This document shows, piece after piece, positions 10,723 through 19,501 of a stretch of 19,501 bases of DNA. The notes beneath the pieces were generated by a model. The model saw only the letters and a program-made list of their open reading frames with translations, was not told the DNA's origin and searched no databases. The stretch is from the NCBI GenBank assembly GCA_000827495.1, contig KN817769.1:1-19501 (forward strand), read 5' to 3'. Origin of the DNA: Hypholoma sublateritium FD-334 SS-4. Taxonomy: Eukaryota > Basidiomycota > Agaricomycetes > Agaricales > Strophariaceae. A program made the translations under genes and the position numbers. Each line of letters starts with the position of its first letter. Positions within the stretch are counted from its first letter, which is position 1.

Positions 10723-13700
10723 TCATCGTCTCCGGCAGTAGATATTACTCGAAGTCATGCCATAAATGGACAATATGTGCTTCCCACCACGGCTGAGTCC
10801 CAATCGCGATGACTGAATGTCAGGCATAGGCTTGTTTGTTAACGAGGGTGGTTCTCTGGCCGTGGTAAGTGGCCGTGGCTTTGTGCGAAGGAGCGAGTGT
10901 TTGTGCAGAGCGTCGGCCGGAGACGCAAATTTGTCCCACGATCCCTTCAGAATGGGTGTTTTAGAGGCAGCAAGGGGAGGCCAAGCGTCCTCGATATCGG
11001 ATGGCGATTGTAAATTCGTACGCCTAGTATCCCGGATTCCGGGCTGAGAAACGCGCCAAGGGTCTCCAGCATCCCCGAATATAGAGGTCCGAGCAGTCGT
11101 ATGATAGGTACTTCGCGCTGACCAGACTGGTGACGCTNCAAGAGGTCGTATAGATGGAGGTAGTAAGTGGGTTGCCAAATGTGGCCTACAATTTGGTCCC
11201 AAAGCTCCAGGAAGGTTGGCCGCACCCGTAGCGACAAGGCGCCAGTCGACCCAGGTATGCTGGTATTTGAGGACATGTTCCCAATAAGCTTCCATATCAC
11301 CCAGGAGTGTTCGNCCCCCCCCGAGTTTGATGAAAGTTTTACTTGTGACAATGATGATGGCTTTACGACATCGCGTGAGCAGGACGTTCAGCCTGTTGAG
11401 CATTGCCAAGAAGCCAGGCTCAGAGCCTGTTCNTACAATGGAGATAAGAACGTAGTCAGCTTCGTTCCCTTTAGATATCAATGTATTAATTCCAGTAAGT
11501 GTGATCAGATTCGAAATGGCGGCGCACCTTGAAAGCTATCCAAGTTATANATCGAGCCCCAAGGCAAATTTGGGGACGCCGACCTCACAGCGTTTTCTAT
11601 TGTGGTGCGTTGGGCATCGTACGGCGTTATAACACAGAAATTGAAGCTTTTATAGTAGTGCTNGATCAAATNGACGATCGTTTGNGCCTCTGCGACATTC
11701 TGTACATGGTNAAACTAGGATCAATATCGCANTTTCTTCNGATTCTTGAGGTTATGNCATTACCTTCCAACTAAATCCAGATCTCTCTTCGCAGGACCTT
11801 TGGCCATCGACGTTAACAAATGTGACACAGTTTGCATCGACTATTTTGTGCTGGGACTTCAGTCGTCCCCCATAAACATGTTTTGAAATGAAATGTCCGA
11901 TGGGTACAGGCATACGGTCTAAGTGAAAAAAAAATATCAATCGGAGATACTGCGTTTACAATATGAGGCAAAATACATTGAACGTCGAGAAAGAAGGTTA
12001 GGTTCGCCTCCATCTTCGAAGAAAAATCGAAAATTGTGTTGATTGTCTGAATTTTCTCTTGTCCGAACGGAGGCACTGAGGAAAATATATAAGTATTTTT
12101 CTTTAGAGCGTAAGAAATGAGTGACATTGTCTAGGATCACCAAAGAAGCAGACTTTCTGTAAAACGTGTTGAAACGTTTCGAAAATGGTCTGTAAATTGC
12201 CGTCAGTTGTATAAGTAACTANCTTGCGATGGCGAGTAGAGTAGTCTACGTACCATATACTCGAAAGTATTGATCTGCGACGCTTCATCGATAACTAATC
12301 GCTCTACTGGGACGATTTCGAAGGCCCCGATGTCCCGGAGCGCAGGATTGGACATCATACTGAGNGTAGTCATTTTGCCTGTCCCTGGGGGTCCTGCAGA
12401 TGCCCTTAATGAGCAAGATTGTATGGTCAACGCGTGCGGTACGAGCGTACCGTGAGTGATGACAAGCGGCAGCGCATTCTCCGATGTCATCGCAACGACA
12501 ACGCGACGCTGCGAATCGTTCAGTCTCATCTTCGACACGATGTCATCGACATAGTCCTGGTCCAGCGCGGTACGTGTGTCCTGAAAAGAAAGCTTCTTCC
12601 ATAGCGGAAACCATATCAAACGAATGAAGGCCGACTCGCGCAGGGTTTTCGTCTCGGTCAACAGGCAGTGGATCAGTTTCTCGCGTGCTTTCTCGGTGTT
12701 CGTCAAATTTTGGCGGCCGACGACTCTAACCTGCATGACGTCGCCGACGTTCCGCGGCGCCCCGGCCATCGATATCATTGTTTTTTTGCCTTTCGCCTGG
12801 TGAGGGGTGCCGATGTACTGTTGTCCGTTTTGTTGCGTCACTATTACCTGCGTCTGAAAGCACAATATCTATGTCGGTTTACAGAGAGGAATGGGGATAT
12901 TTTTACATACATCTCGGCCTGAGCGGACCCTCGTCTTATAGCGCGAATTTACGATCTCGACCTTTCCGAATTTATTTACAGAAATTTTGCTGAAGTCGCC
13001 GATAGACTCTTTGGGCTTCATGCTCTCTATGAGATCCGACTGGGTGATCAATTCCTTGAGGCATCCGAGCTCCTGGGAAGAGAAATGACGGTTACAAGGG
13101 GGATTCAAGTTTTCACAGTTAGGAAGAAATGTCAGCATACCGATGGGTTGAGATGTTCTGTGTCAATTTGCAACACGGCGTCTAGTTTTTCTATATTAGT
13201 ATTTCCGATACTAAACAGATTGCTTCAGTCAAAAAAAAACTCAAGAACAAGATTTATGCAATAACTGACCAAGCGGCAAGCCACGCTTGCAAGCACACAT
13301 TTCTCTCCGCCGTACGCTCGTCGCCCAGCCATAGGCGCGTGATTTCCCACTGGTTGGCATTGCGTGATAGCCACTACCGCGCAGCCTCAGCGGGGGTCAG
13401 ATCCTTCTCAGCAGACGTGTCCAGCTTCCCCACGTCGACGCCGCGAATGGGCTTTCGCAGCACTTGCTGGACCCGCACGGCCGTGCACGCCAGCGTGAAC
13501 CCGACCAGTCGGGGCCGCGCGTTGTAATCACCAGCTGCGGAGGACCTTTCGCTTCCAAGGAGCTGCGCTAGGGCGCTGTCCACGTGAGGGGCCTTTTCGT
13601 CCTTGGGGAGATCGATGTGGAAGATGCTGTGTGTGGTGGCCAGCGCGACGAAGGCGAGCGCGCCGCTCGGCGAGGTGTGGTATGCGATTCCGATCGCGCG

Positions 13701-13856
13701 TGCGGCACCCAAGGTGGTAACTTCCGCGTGCGGATGGGTGAGGTGCCACACGGCGTCGCCCGCGTGGCGGAGGGCTATACGGCGGACCTGAAGCTGTTCT
13801 GGAATGCTAGTGCTTGGAGGGAGCAGGCTCTGCGCGATATAGTGCGTAGTCGTCAT
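10723..13856 (-). pseudogene. UPF1-like SF1 helicase with internal deletion and in-frame stop
   Basis: An SF1 helicase related to UPF1/SMG-2 in the form found in basidiomycetes, with an N-terminal domain resembling an RNase H-like exonuclease fold (weak call). Exons: 13856-13270, 13210-13141, 13072-12911, 12853-12451, 12393-12254, 12189-12126, 12075-11977, 11918-11764, 11699-11528, 11468-10723; total 2598 bases, a multiple of three (865 residues). Motifs: Walker A GPPGTGK, Walker B VIDEASQ, motif III FFGDPRQLPPFGQE, QYRMPVPIG, DSFQGNEADYVLIS, and motif VI NVLLTRCRK, followed by a long basic tail. Between Walker A and Walker B only 28 residues remain; human UPF1 has about 137. The residue after GK is Met, not Thr/Ser. 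A TAG sits at 13376-13374 between EAAR and WLSRNANQW. All splice sites are GT..AG. An ATP-dependent activity is unlikely as read. Confidence 0.88.
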
Positions 13857-14485
13857 AGTTCGTGGTAGGAGACTCTGCGATGCACCAAGAGAGAGAGCGA
13901 ATGGTTGGCAGATACTTGCCCTCCAACGAACGTATTTAGGAGGAGCTTGTTCGGCGGATACGAAAAGCTAGAAATAACCGACATGCGTCGCTGCTTCGAT
14001 TGCGGGCAGGGTGATAGTTCAGGAAGTCAAAATAAGCGCCCATAAAAGGGCGAGAAAGCATGGATCGGTCACCCACACACCTCAAAGCAGGACAGCGAGT
14101 TCCATCGGATTGTTCGTTTAAATTCAGTACGTCCTCATGTTGGAATGCAATTGCGAAATTTGGTGCCTAGTGTCCAACTGCACGGGTAATAGAAGAACGC
14201 CCGTTAGAGGAATCACAATACAATGACGGAAGTAGGTAAGGGCTGAGTAAATGGCGACCATGCTTTTCTTCTACCGAACTTCCTTTCAGCGAGACTTCGC
14301 AAGCAAGAGAGAACAGCGGAACACGCACCGTGCATAAGCAAAGTGTGCAGAGCAAATACGTCCTCATAACTACACCACCGCCTGATTCATGTAATCAAAA
14401 TGCCTGCGCACCGTGGAAAACACGTCGAGAATGAAAACGTCTTCGACCTCACGGACGATGGGAAATCCGATGCCATTATATACAC
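13857..14485. other. Spacer between helicase and WRAP53-like gene
   Basis: No coding sequence supported. It should contain the promoter of the minus-strand helicase (start 13856) and the 3' region of the WRAP53-like gene. The ORF frames here are short and without recognisable motifs. Confidence 0.4.
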
Positions 14486-15120
14486 CTAGACCGACAAATC
14501 CCACAGTTTGATGCTAGAGTCCAACGTGGTAGGTTGCATTCGATGTGCAGCCCGCCGAGCACCAGCGCTAGCTTTCTCCCCGTCCGATGCACCAGACGTG
14601 TCGTCGGTTGCAGCGTCCTCTCGGAAGTGCCGCGAGCCCGCTGTAGACAACAACATAGACCGGAAGGGATGGAATGCGACCGAGCTAACCGCGTCTAAGA
14701 AGAAAAGATTGTTAGTTCGTGGATGAGGTACTGTCAAGAGGATTGTATACCTTCGTGCGCCCGATATTTCAAAGTGGGGGGAGTGACTCTTGTATCGTGG
14801 TCCCCGTATGGAGGGTCTGATTCTGGCTCGTGTGTGACGTCTGTGTTATAAGATAGATCGAAAATAGAGATATGGGCATGCTGTGGGCGCATGTAAGTAA
14901 TCAGGTCGGCATGCAACTACACGATTTGATGTACCTGATCCCCTGTGCTGAGGAAACGCCCTGCGCAGTCGATGTCGAAATGCATTTTCTGATTCGAGCG
15001 TGCTGCTGGCTTGTCGGACGTACGGAAGATCTCGACCGGCACGTCGACGTTGGACCGCACATCCCAGCTGTATATCGTCCCGCTGGCGTGTCCGCGATAG
15101 CCTGCGTATAAGATATATTC
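14486..15120 (-). pseudogene. WRAP53/TCAB1-like WD-repeat gene, 5'-truncated
   Basis: WRAP53 (TCAB1/WDR79) in animals carries scaRNAs and telomerase RNA to Cajal bodies. Three exons are readable on the minus strand: about 15120-14935, 14880-14751 and 14694-14486, with introns of 54 and 56 bases in good phase. They give ILYAGYRGHASGTIYSWDVR, NQKMHFDIDCAGRFLSTGDQ, a short blade with HAHISIFDLS, LKYRAHE joined to DAVSSVAFHPFRSMLLSTAG, and the final SIKLWDLSV and TAG. The order WDVR, then NQK-hFDhD-GRFLhoG, then DAVssVaFHP matches the C-terminal third of WRAP53 as I recall it. Upstream of 15120 the frame meets TAA and no N-terminal blades follow, so about half to two thirds of the protein is missing. 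An acidic, low-complexity insert sits in the last exon (GASDGEK). Confidence 0.7.
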
Positions 15121-15357
15121 CTCGACTTACACTGCGCATTGGCTTTGTTGTCGGTTCTGCTAGCGCTGTACTTGTTCGTTGACTTGGCGCTGTCTCGCGA
15201 TTACCAAACTCGGCGTGATTTCGAAGAGACAACGACGTCGAAGGTAGTTCTTGGGAAGCTTTCCAGCTGCGAAGTAATAGGTAGGTAGATACCTTTCCAT
15301 TTGCGTATTGGCTTCTGATCTATCGTCTAGGAGTACTCATGTGTACGATACAAGTAA
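15121..15357. other. Junction between two 5'-truncated genes
   Basis: The minus strand loses WRAP53 similarity near 15120 and the plus-strand gene opens only after a TAA at 15355-15357. Nothing here resembles the missing 5' halves of either. The minus-strand frame at 15232-15115 is open but carries no WD motif. Confidence 0.45.
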
Positions 15358-15731
15358 TTTGTACCTGCCTCACTCTCCTTTAGGGTACGTGTTCCTTTCC
15401 CCTCCTCTTCCTCTTTCCCCGCCCGCTGGTGTGACTCCGGCTGACGTGATGCTTGTCCATTTCAGCGCACACGGACCGCATCGCACCTTCGCCGTCCCAT
15501 TCTCTCCTTCCTGTCTAACGTACGGCGGCTCAGCATTGGCGGGTCCCAGGTGATGTCCCCTGTCCAACCCGACTTCGTGGTATGCTTTCCCTTCTCCCTT
15601 CTGGCTGGTGTGGCGCTTGCTAACGCAACATTTTTCCATTCTAGCAATCACGCTCCGCATCTTTGAATTTATTTGTTTTATATCGTTTCATCCGGTTGCG
15701 CGAGCGTGAATCTGAATTTCTCAAAATTTAA
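15358..15731 (+). pseudogene. 3' end of an unrecognised plus-strand gene
   Basis: Two GT..AG introns, 15385-15465 and 15580-15644, each with a pyrimidine-rich body and a branch-like site (GCTGACG, GCTAACG), flank a 114-base exon at 15466-15579. That exon reads RTASHLRRPILSFLSNVRRL and then SIGGSQVMSPVQPDFV without a stop, and continues in phase into QSRSASLNLFVL and on to TAA at 15729-15731. The frame before the first intron is open back only to 15358. The product is basic and rich in Ser and Arg, as in a C-terminal tail. I do not recognise the family. The two introns resemble each other in sequence, perhaps only from shared pyrimidine bias. Confidence 0.45.
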
Positions 15732-16183
15732 ATTTTTGTTCTATCATGTTGCATCTGGCTACATTTTCAATGTAACAAATCCCGCCTACAAACAGATTGA
15801 GTAACAAATATGAACTGCTGTGTTTTGTTACATGAGGTATTGTTTGGTTGCGTCCGGTCACCTGGATTTCTCACTGGGAATTACGTCTCATGGAAATTAT
15901 TTCTCGCCTTCTTTAAATGAGTAAATATAGGTGAAAATGTGTATGGCACTAGCAGGGTACCCGTGCTCCGCACGGTACAATTGTACTCTGGCAAAAAAGA
16001 TACAAATAGATAAAGTACATATTTTTTGTGAAGGCTGAAAAAAGTCGTCGTAAAAGTTGGGGTCAAACATAACTTGTCGTTCCTGGGCTTTGAGAAAAAA
16101 TAGATATATGTGAAAGAAAACAGGGAGAAACAAACAAGAAAGGGTCAGAATTTGCGACTATGCACATTTATTAAATGCCAACC
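15732..16183. other. AT-rich non-coding DNA
   Basis: Apart from the hairpin at 15957-15978 I see no gene. The minus-strand frames at 16133-15897 are rich in Phe and Lys from AT bias. Confidence 0.4.
15957..15978. repeat. Hairpin with one bulge
   Basis: GTACCCGTGC (15957-15966), loop TCC, GCACGGTAC (15970-15978): nine pairs with one bulged C on the left arm. The context (actagcagg before it) resembles ends of dispersed repeats in other eukaryotic genomes, but I cannot confirm this. Confidence 0.6.
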
Positions 16184-16675
16184 TTAATAATAACGCAGGC
16201 GATACGTTTGGTGCTGGGTGGAGTACCGCANTTGGATGATATCGTTGTATTGCACCCCGTTGGGATTCCGTTCAGTATGCTGCTCTCCTCGCCGTCGGCG
16301 CTTATGTTGCCAATAGGCAATGTGTTCTCCGGGCCATAAATGGCAGATGTAGGAGTTTGCTTCAAGGGGAACAATGAAACACCGAACGTTCTGGTGTACC
16401 ATCCAGGGCAGTGGCACTTCGTGCTGCGAATCTTGGAAGCCNCGAAGAACGGTGTCGGCGTGGATAGGAATATAAATGTCCGGAGCTTGAGCTCGAAAGC
16501 TGACCATGAGAATGTTAAACGCAAAGTGTGTGGCAATGAGGTGAATTACGAATGTGGGAGGGTCTCTACTGTAGNAATTNGTATTGGCTGGCCCGGGCCA
16601 GTAGAGGTCGGACTGTACTTGTCCTGGATGCATGTCCGAGTTTGAGCCCAAGTATTTGGTGCGGTTGGCTGCCAT
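16184..16675 (-). CDS. Unrecognised ORF, 163 codons
   Basis: The frame begins MAANRTKYLGSNSDMHPGQ in fair start context and continues through FVIHLIATHFAFNILMVSFR, PDIYIPIHADTVL and VPLPWMVHQNVRCFIVPLEA. A second minus-strand frame is open over 16536-16171, so the stretch may be one gene with an unplaced intron or frame error, or may be chance. Four N bases fall inside. I do not recognise a family, and no neighbour suggests a role. Confidence 0.25.
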   Translation of the reverse strand: MAANRTKYLGSNSDMHPGQVQSDLYWPGPANXNXYSRDPPTFVIHLIATHFAFNILMVSFRAQAPDIYIPIHADTVLXGFQDSQHEVPLPWMVHQNVRCFIVPLEANSYICHLWPGEHIAYWQHKRRRRGEQHTERNPNGVQYNDIIQXRYSTQHQTYRLRYY

Positions 16676-18339
16676 GCTGTCTAGCGATGTTCAGTTTGGT
16701 TGAACTCATTATATACTTCAACAATCCAGGTTATTAACGCGGCAGATTCTAAGTGAACTGCATAGTCAAACTAAAAAAAACTTGGGCCTTTCTTGGGCTA
16801 CAGCCAGGATTCTGCAAATACTTCTGGCTATATATATGGTGAAGTCTGGTGTTTGCGGCGCAGTATATGCATATGTATCCAATCCATACTCTCAATATCT
16901 GCAATGAATTGAGAAACAATATTTTACTAGTTAGGAATCTTGTACAATAAATGCCCCTGTTCACTTAAAATTCAAGGTGCCGCACCAAAGCAGAATCCTC
17001 AATCATCTCGTTGTAATAGTTTTCCGCAAACCAATGCTAATAATAAATAATCTCCCTGGCAATTTATCGGATAAACCCCGCAAGAACACTAAGTACAATA
17101 AAACACGACCGCTGATACTACTTATATGTAAGTACTGTCGCAGCTGACCTGCCTATTTTCAGCTAGTAAGTACCTGCTATTTTGGGGCTATTATAAATGG
17201 GAATGGAAACTTAAGAAGAAATGATTCCAACTCACCTGCAGGCATCCAAACCCTTTACGTATCCATCTGACAAGGGCGCACCGCGGGAGTCTGAATCAGG
17301 TAGGATCTTTGTGGGTCGCGGTTGTTCATAACGAAACAAGCTAGCGCCTCTTGGAGTGCGTTAAACTTAAGGCAATGTTGCGCGTGAAACGAAATGACCT
17401 TTGGTTGCATTGAAAATAGGTGCAAATCGGTCTTAGGGCCGAGTTGTTCCGGGCCAGACTTCCCTGATCATATTTATCTTTGCCCACCTTCGCCCTTATC
17501 GCTACTCCAATGAGTTTTGTTCAAGTTCCCACCATTGGCCAGCGTTGGCAAGTGCGACATTGGCCAAAAGTTGGCCAACCTTTGTTCAATCTTCCATTGA
17601 CCATTAACTTTCATTTAAATTGGTGGATTTAAGTTTGATAAGTATTAGAGCATATATACACAAAAAACAAAGAGGAACAGCCGGTTATTTATGGAAAGCG
17701 AGACGGTCGCGCTCACATATGAGCAGCCGGGGCCTTTTCGGCATGATGACCGAGTGATCTTGGCACGTCAGGACCTCGAGCACTACAATTAATTACATCT
17801 AACTTGCTCTGGTGGCACGCCCTGTAGTGTGGCTCCATCGATGTTAGCATGTAATTTATTAGGGGTGCTAATTTAAGATTCGACCCGTGGTTCAACGTTC
17901 AAACCCCAGCCCGATTCAGTGGGGATTTCTCAGACTGAGAGATACCTATCCTTGATTTGCGCGCGAACGTCCGAAGAGCGCGTCGAGCGTGGACCTGGTG
18001 GATAGCGGAGTATGATCGAGGCGCAGGAGTGCTGGCGATTGGAAACAGACGCGCGGGACTAGTCAGAGGATAGCGGCCTCATTTCATACGCGCGCTGATG
18101 AGCCCGAGCTCACGCCTCGACGAAATTCGACGAAGGCAACATTCCCGCGCCTCTCGCTGCATTCCCATGACTCGCCGACGGTCTATGCGTTTTTCGCACT
18201 GTCCACTTCATATTTACATTCCTATCCACCCTTATCTAGTATTATATATATTCAGCTACCTTCCAGCGGTTCGCCGAAGCGCGACAATTTGTCATGTTAA
18301 GTTTAGGCGCCTGTGCACACGGTAACGCACGTTTCCCGC
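16676..18339. other. AT-rich region without supported gene
   Basis: No ORF here exceeds about 75 codons and none carries a recognisable motif. Visible structure is limited to the TTGGCCAA cluster at 17534-17578 and scattered AT-rich tracts. No tRNA cloverleaf was found. Confidence 0.45.
17534..17578. repeat. Cluster of ATTGGCC/TTGGCCAA motifs
   Basis: ATTGGCC at 17534-17540, TTGGCA at 17545-17550, and two full TTGGCCAA palindromes at 17560-17567 and 17571-17578. ATTGG is the reverse of the CCAAT box. Confidence 0.55.
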
Positions 18340-18869
18340 GCNNATGTTCGTCAAAGTACATTTCTGCGACGTTGACGGACACAAATTTTTCGCTGTTAAC
18401 ACGCCCTCCTGAACGGTCGTCCTTCACGTCGCCGCTAGGGTGGCCTGCTCATATTCACCCGCTCTCATGCATGTGTTCAATGCGTGTCAGTGTCAAGTCC
18501 TGCCTCACATTGTCCGCGCTCATGCGCGTGATAGTCTGCATCCCACCAGAGGCCACCTTGGGTGTCGAGGTGCATGTCCGTGGCGCTGGCGTACTACGCA
18601 GCGGGGTATTGGGCAGCAAGCGCATGTGCCTCGCATGGGCGGGGCCAACACTTCAATAGTCCTGCCACAAAATACATCAGCGCAAGCTCAGTTACGAGCG
18701 ACGGCATGCGCAAGACAGGCGTAGACACGGCGTCATACTTCTGATTCTTGTACTGCGAGACCACGGCCGAGGACGCGGCGAGATACTGCTTCCGCAACTG
18801 GCCATTTGACTGCATGAATGGCCTCGCCGGGGCCGCGTGCACGGCACCAAACGCCGTCTGCTGCTCCAT
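18340..18869 (-). CDS. Possible multi-exon gene, unrecognised
   Basis: On the minus strand an ATG in good context (gggacaATG) opens MEQQTAFGAVHAAPARPFMQ, LRKQYLAASSAVVSQYKNQK and MPSLVTELALMYFVAGL. Farther on, another frame reads PKVASGGMQTITRMSADNVR and DLTLTRIEHMHESG up to 18458, and a third reads RVNSEKFVSVNVAEMYFDEH (about 18405-18346). A plausible intron, GTGAATATGAGC to TTCAG, lies between the last two, but its phase is off by one. The three pieces look like real protein but I do not recognise them; a splicing or base error separates them. Two N bases at 18342-18343 end the readable part. Confidence 0.35.
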
Positions 18870-19501
18870 TGTCCCCGTCCAAACCCTACGCGAACAACGT
18901 ACCTGAGGGTAGTCCGAGGGTCGGCCGTTAGGCCGTTAATTTTTTTCTTATATACACCTAATTTTAATGGATTTCTGGCTGTTTTTATGACCTAAATGGC
19001 ATTTAAAAAGCACTGGCATGGTATGTACATGCGCCGTTCAGTATTATCTATCCTTTTAGCGCTAGAAAACCTATTTGAATAATGTTTGCACACGGTGGGA
19101 CTTGAACTGAAGCCCTCGGAGGGAATAATATCGTACACGTGACATCTTCGCGTGCATAATCTAGACGCGCAGTGCGCATCAGCGTGATTGTTTGGGATGC
19201 TCTGCCAAGCACTACGCTATTGCTACACTATGTACTGCTTTTCGACTGTAATATCCAATAAAAACTCTGGAAAAATGTATATAANAAGATCAATGATATA
19301 TGAATTAGTATGTATAGACTGTTAGTTCAAACCAGGCCATAACTTCCTAGGGGTTGCAGAGACTTGGCACAAGTGATCGAAGTGGATCAAGTGACAAATT
19401 TGCAGAATGAGCTCTGGCATTCACTCCTCCTGCTACAAAGCGTCTTTAAAGCATCTATATTATATCATTCAAAGCTAATACTGCTTAATAAATGAGCTCT
19501 A
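18870..19501. other. Non-coding right end
   Basis: No gene supported. A short direct repeat, GGCCGTTAGGCCGTTA, lies near 18922-18938. The pol III-like boxes are listed separately. Confidence 0.4.
19098..19219 (-). repeat. tRNA-like A and B boxes, possible SINE remnant
   Basis: On the minus strand TAGCGTAGTGCTTGG (19219-19205) resembles a pol III A box and GTTCAAGTCC (19107-19098) a B box. The spacing of about 100 bases is too long for an intron-less tRNA. The acceptor and T stems do not pair as a cloverleaf. A tRNA-derived short element is the best reading, with low confidence. Confidence 0.25.

Noticed and set aside
11167..11532. Plus-strand ORF opposite the helicase C-terminal exon
   Set aside because: Shadow of the helicase exon carrying motifs V and VI on the other strand.
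4913..13376. UAG read as a sense codon in this organism, to explain the TAGs in ATG18 and the helicase
   Set aside because: Only two cases, replacing different residues, and the WRAP53-like gene ends at a TAG in the expected place.
17880..17930. GTTCAAACCCC as a tRNA B box
   Set aside because: No A box at the right distance and no stems that pair as a cloverleaf.
1..19501. CRISPR array, prophage or bacterial operon
   Set aside because: No spaced repeats; spliced eukaryotic genes dominate the window.

Overview
The window looks like draft nuclear DNA of an Agaricomycete-type basidiomycete fungus. Genes are split into many exons by introns of mostly 45-65 bases with GT..AG ends. A kinase of a type I associate with mushroom-forming fungi sits beside conserved eukaryotic genes. 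About 40 bases are N, many of them inside exons, so base quality is uneven, and any single lesion below could be a base-calling error.

Layout, left to right. Positions 1-1590 hold no recognisable gene. A broken fungal kinase-like gene lies at about 1598-2640 (+), followed by a short start-like exon pair at 2807-2946 (+) and pyrimidine-rich non-coding DNA. ATG18 (autophagy PROPPIN) runs 5234-3450 (-) with eight exons, one in-frame stop and two compensating frameshifts. Head-to-head with it, at 5406, starts a short truncated gene (+). An unrecognised split gene follows at 6514-5678 (-), missing from simple ORF scans because its exons lack ATGs. The best gene in the window is DIS3/RRP44 (+, 6851-10644): sixteen exons, an exact multiple of three, and both nuclease active sites intact. 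Convergent with it, 78 bases away, is a UPF1-like SF1 helicase (-, 13856-10723) that has lost about 110 residues between Walker A and Walker B and has one in-frame stop. Next come a 5'-truncated WRAP53/TCAB1-like WD-repeat gene (-, about 15120-14486) and, facing away from it, the 3' end of an unknown plus-strand gene (15358-15731). Both lack their 5' halves at the same place, which suggests one deletion or misjoin. From 15732 to the end the DNA is mostly AT-rich and non-coding, with an unrecognised ORF at 16675-16184 (-), a hairpin repeat, a CCAAT/TTGGCCAA cluster, a possible multi-exon gene at 18869-18340 (-) and a tRNA-like pol III promoter signature at 19098-19219 (-).

The genes do not form one pathway. 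DIS3 (exosome), the UPF1-like helicase and WRAP53 (RNP trafficking) all touch RNA, but nothing here shows linkage beyond adjacency. The striking theme is an intact, essential DIS3 surrounded by neighbours that each carry a lesion. Either this is a decaying or duplicated segment kept only for DIS3, or the assembly is poor outside DIS3. Transcript reads would separate the two.
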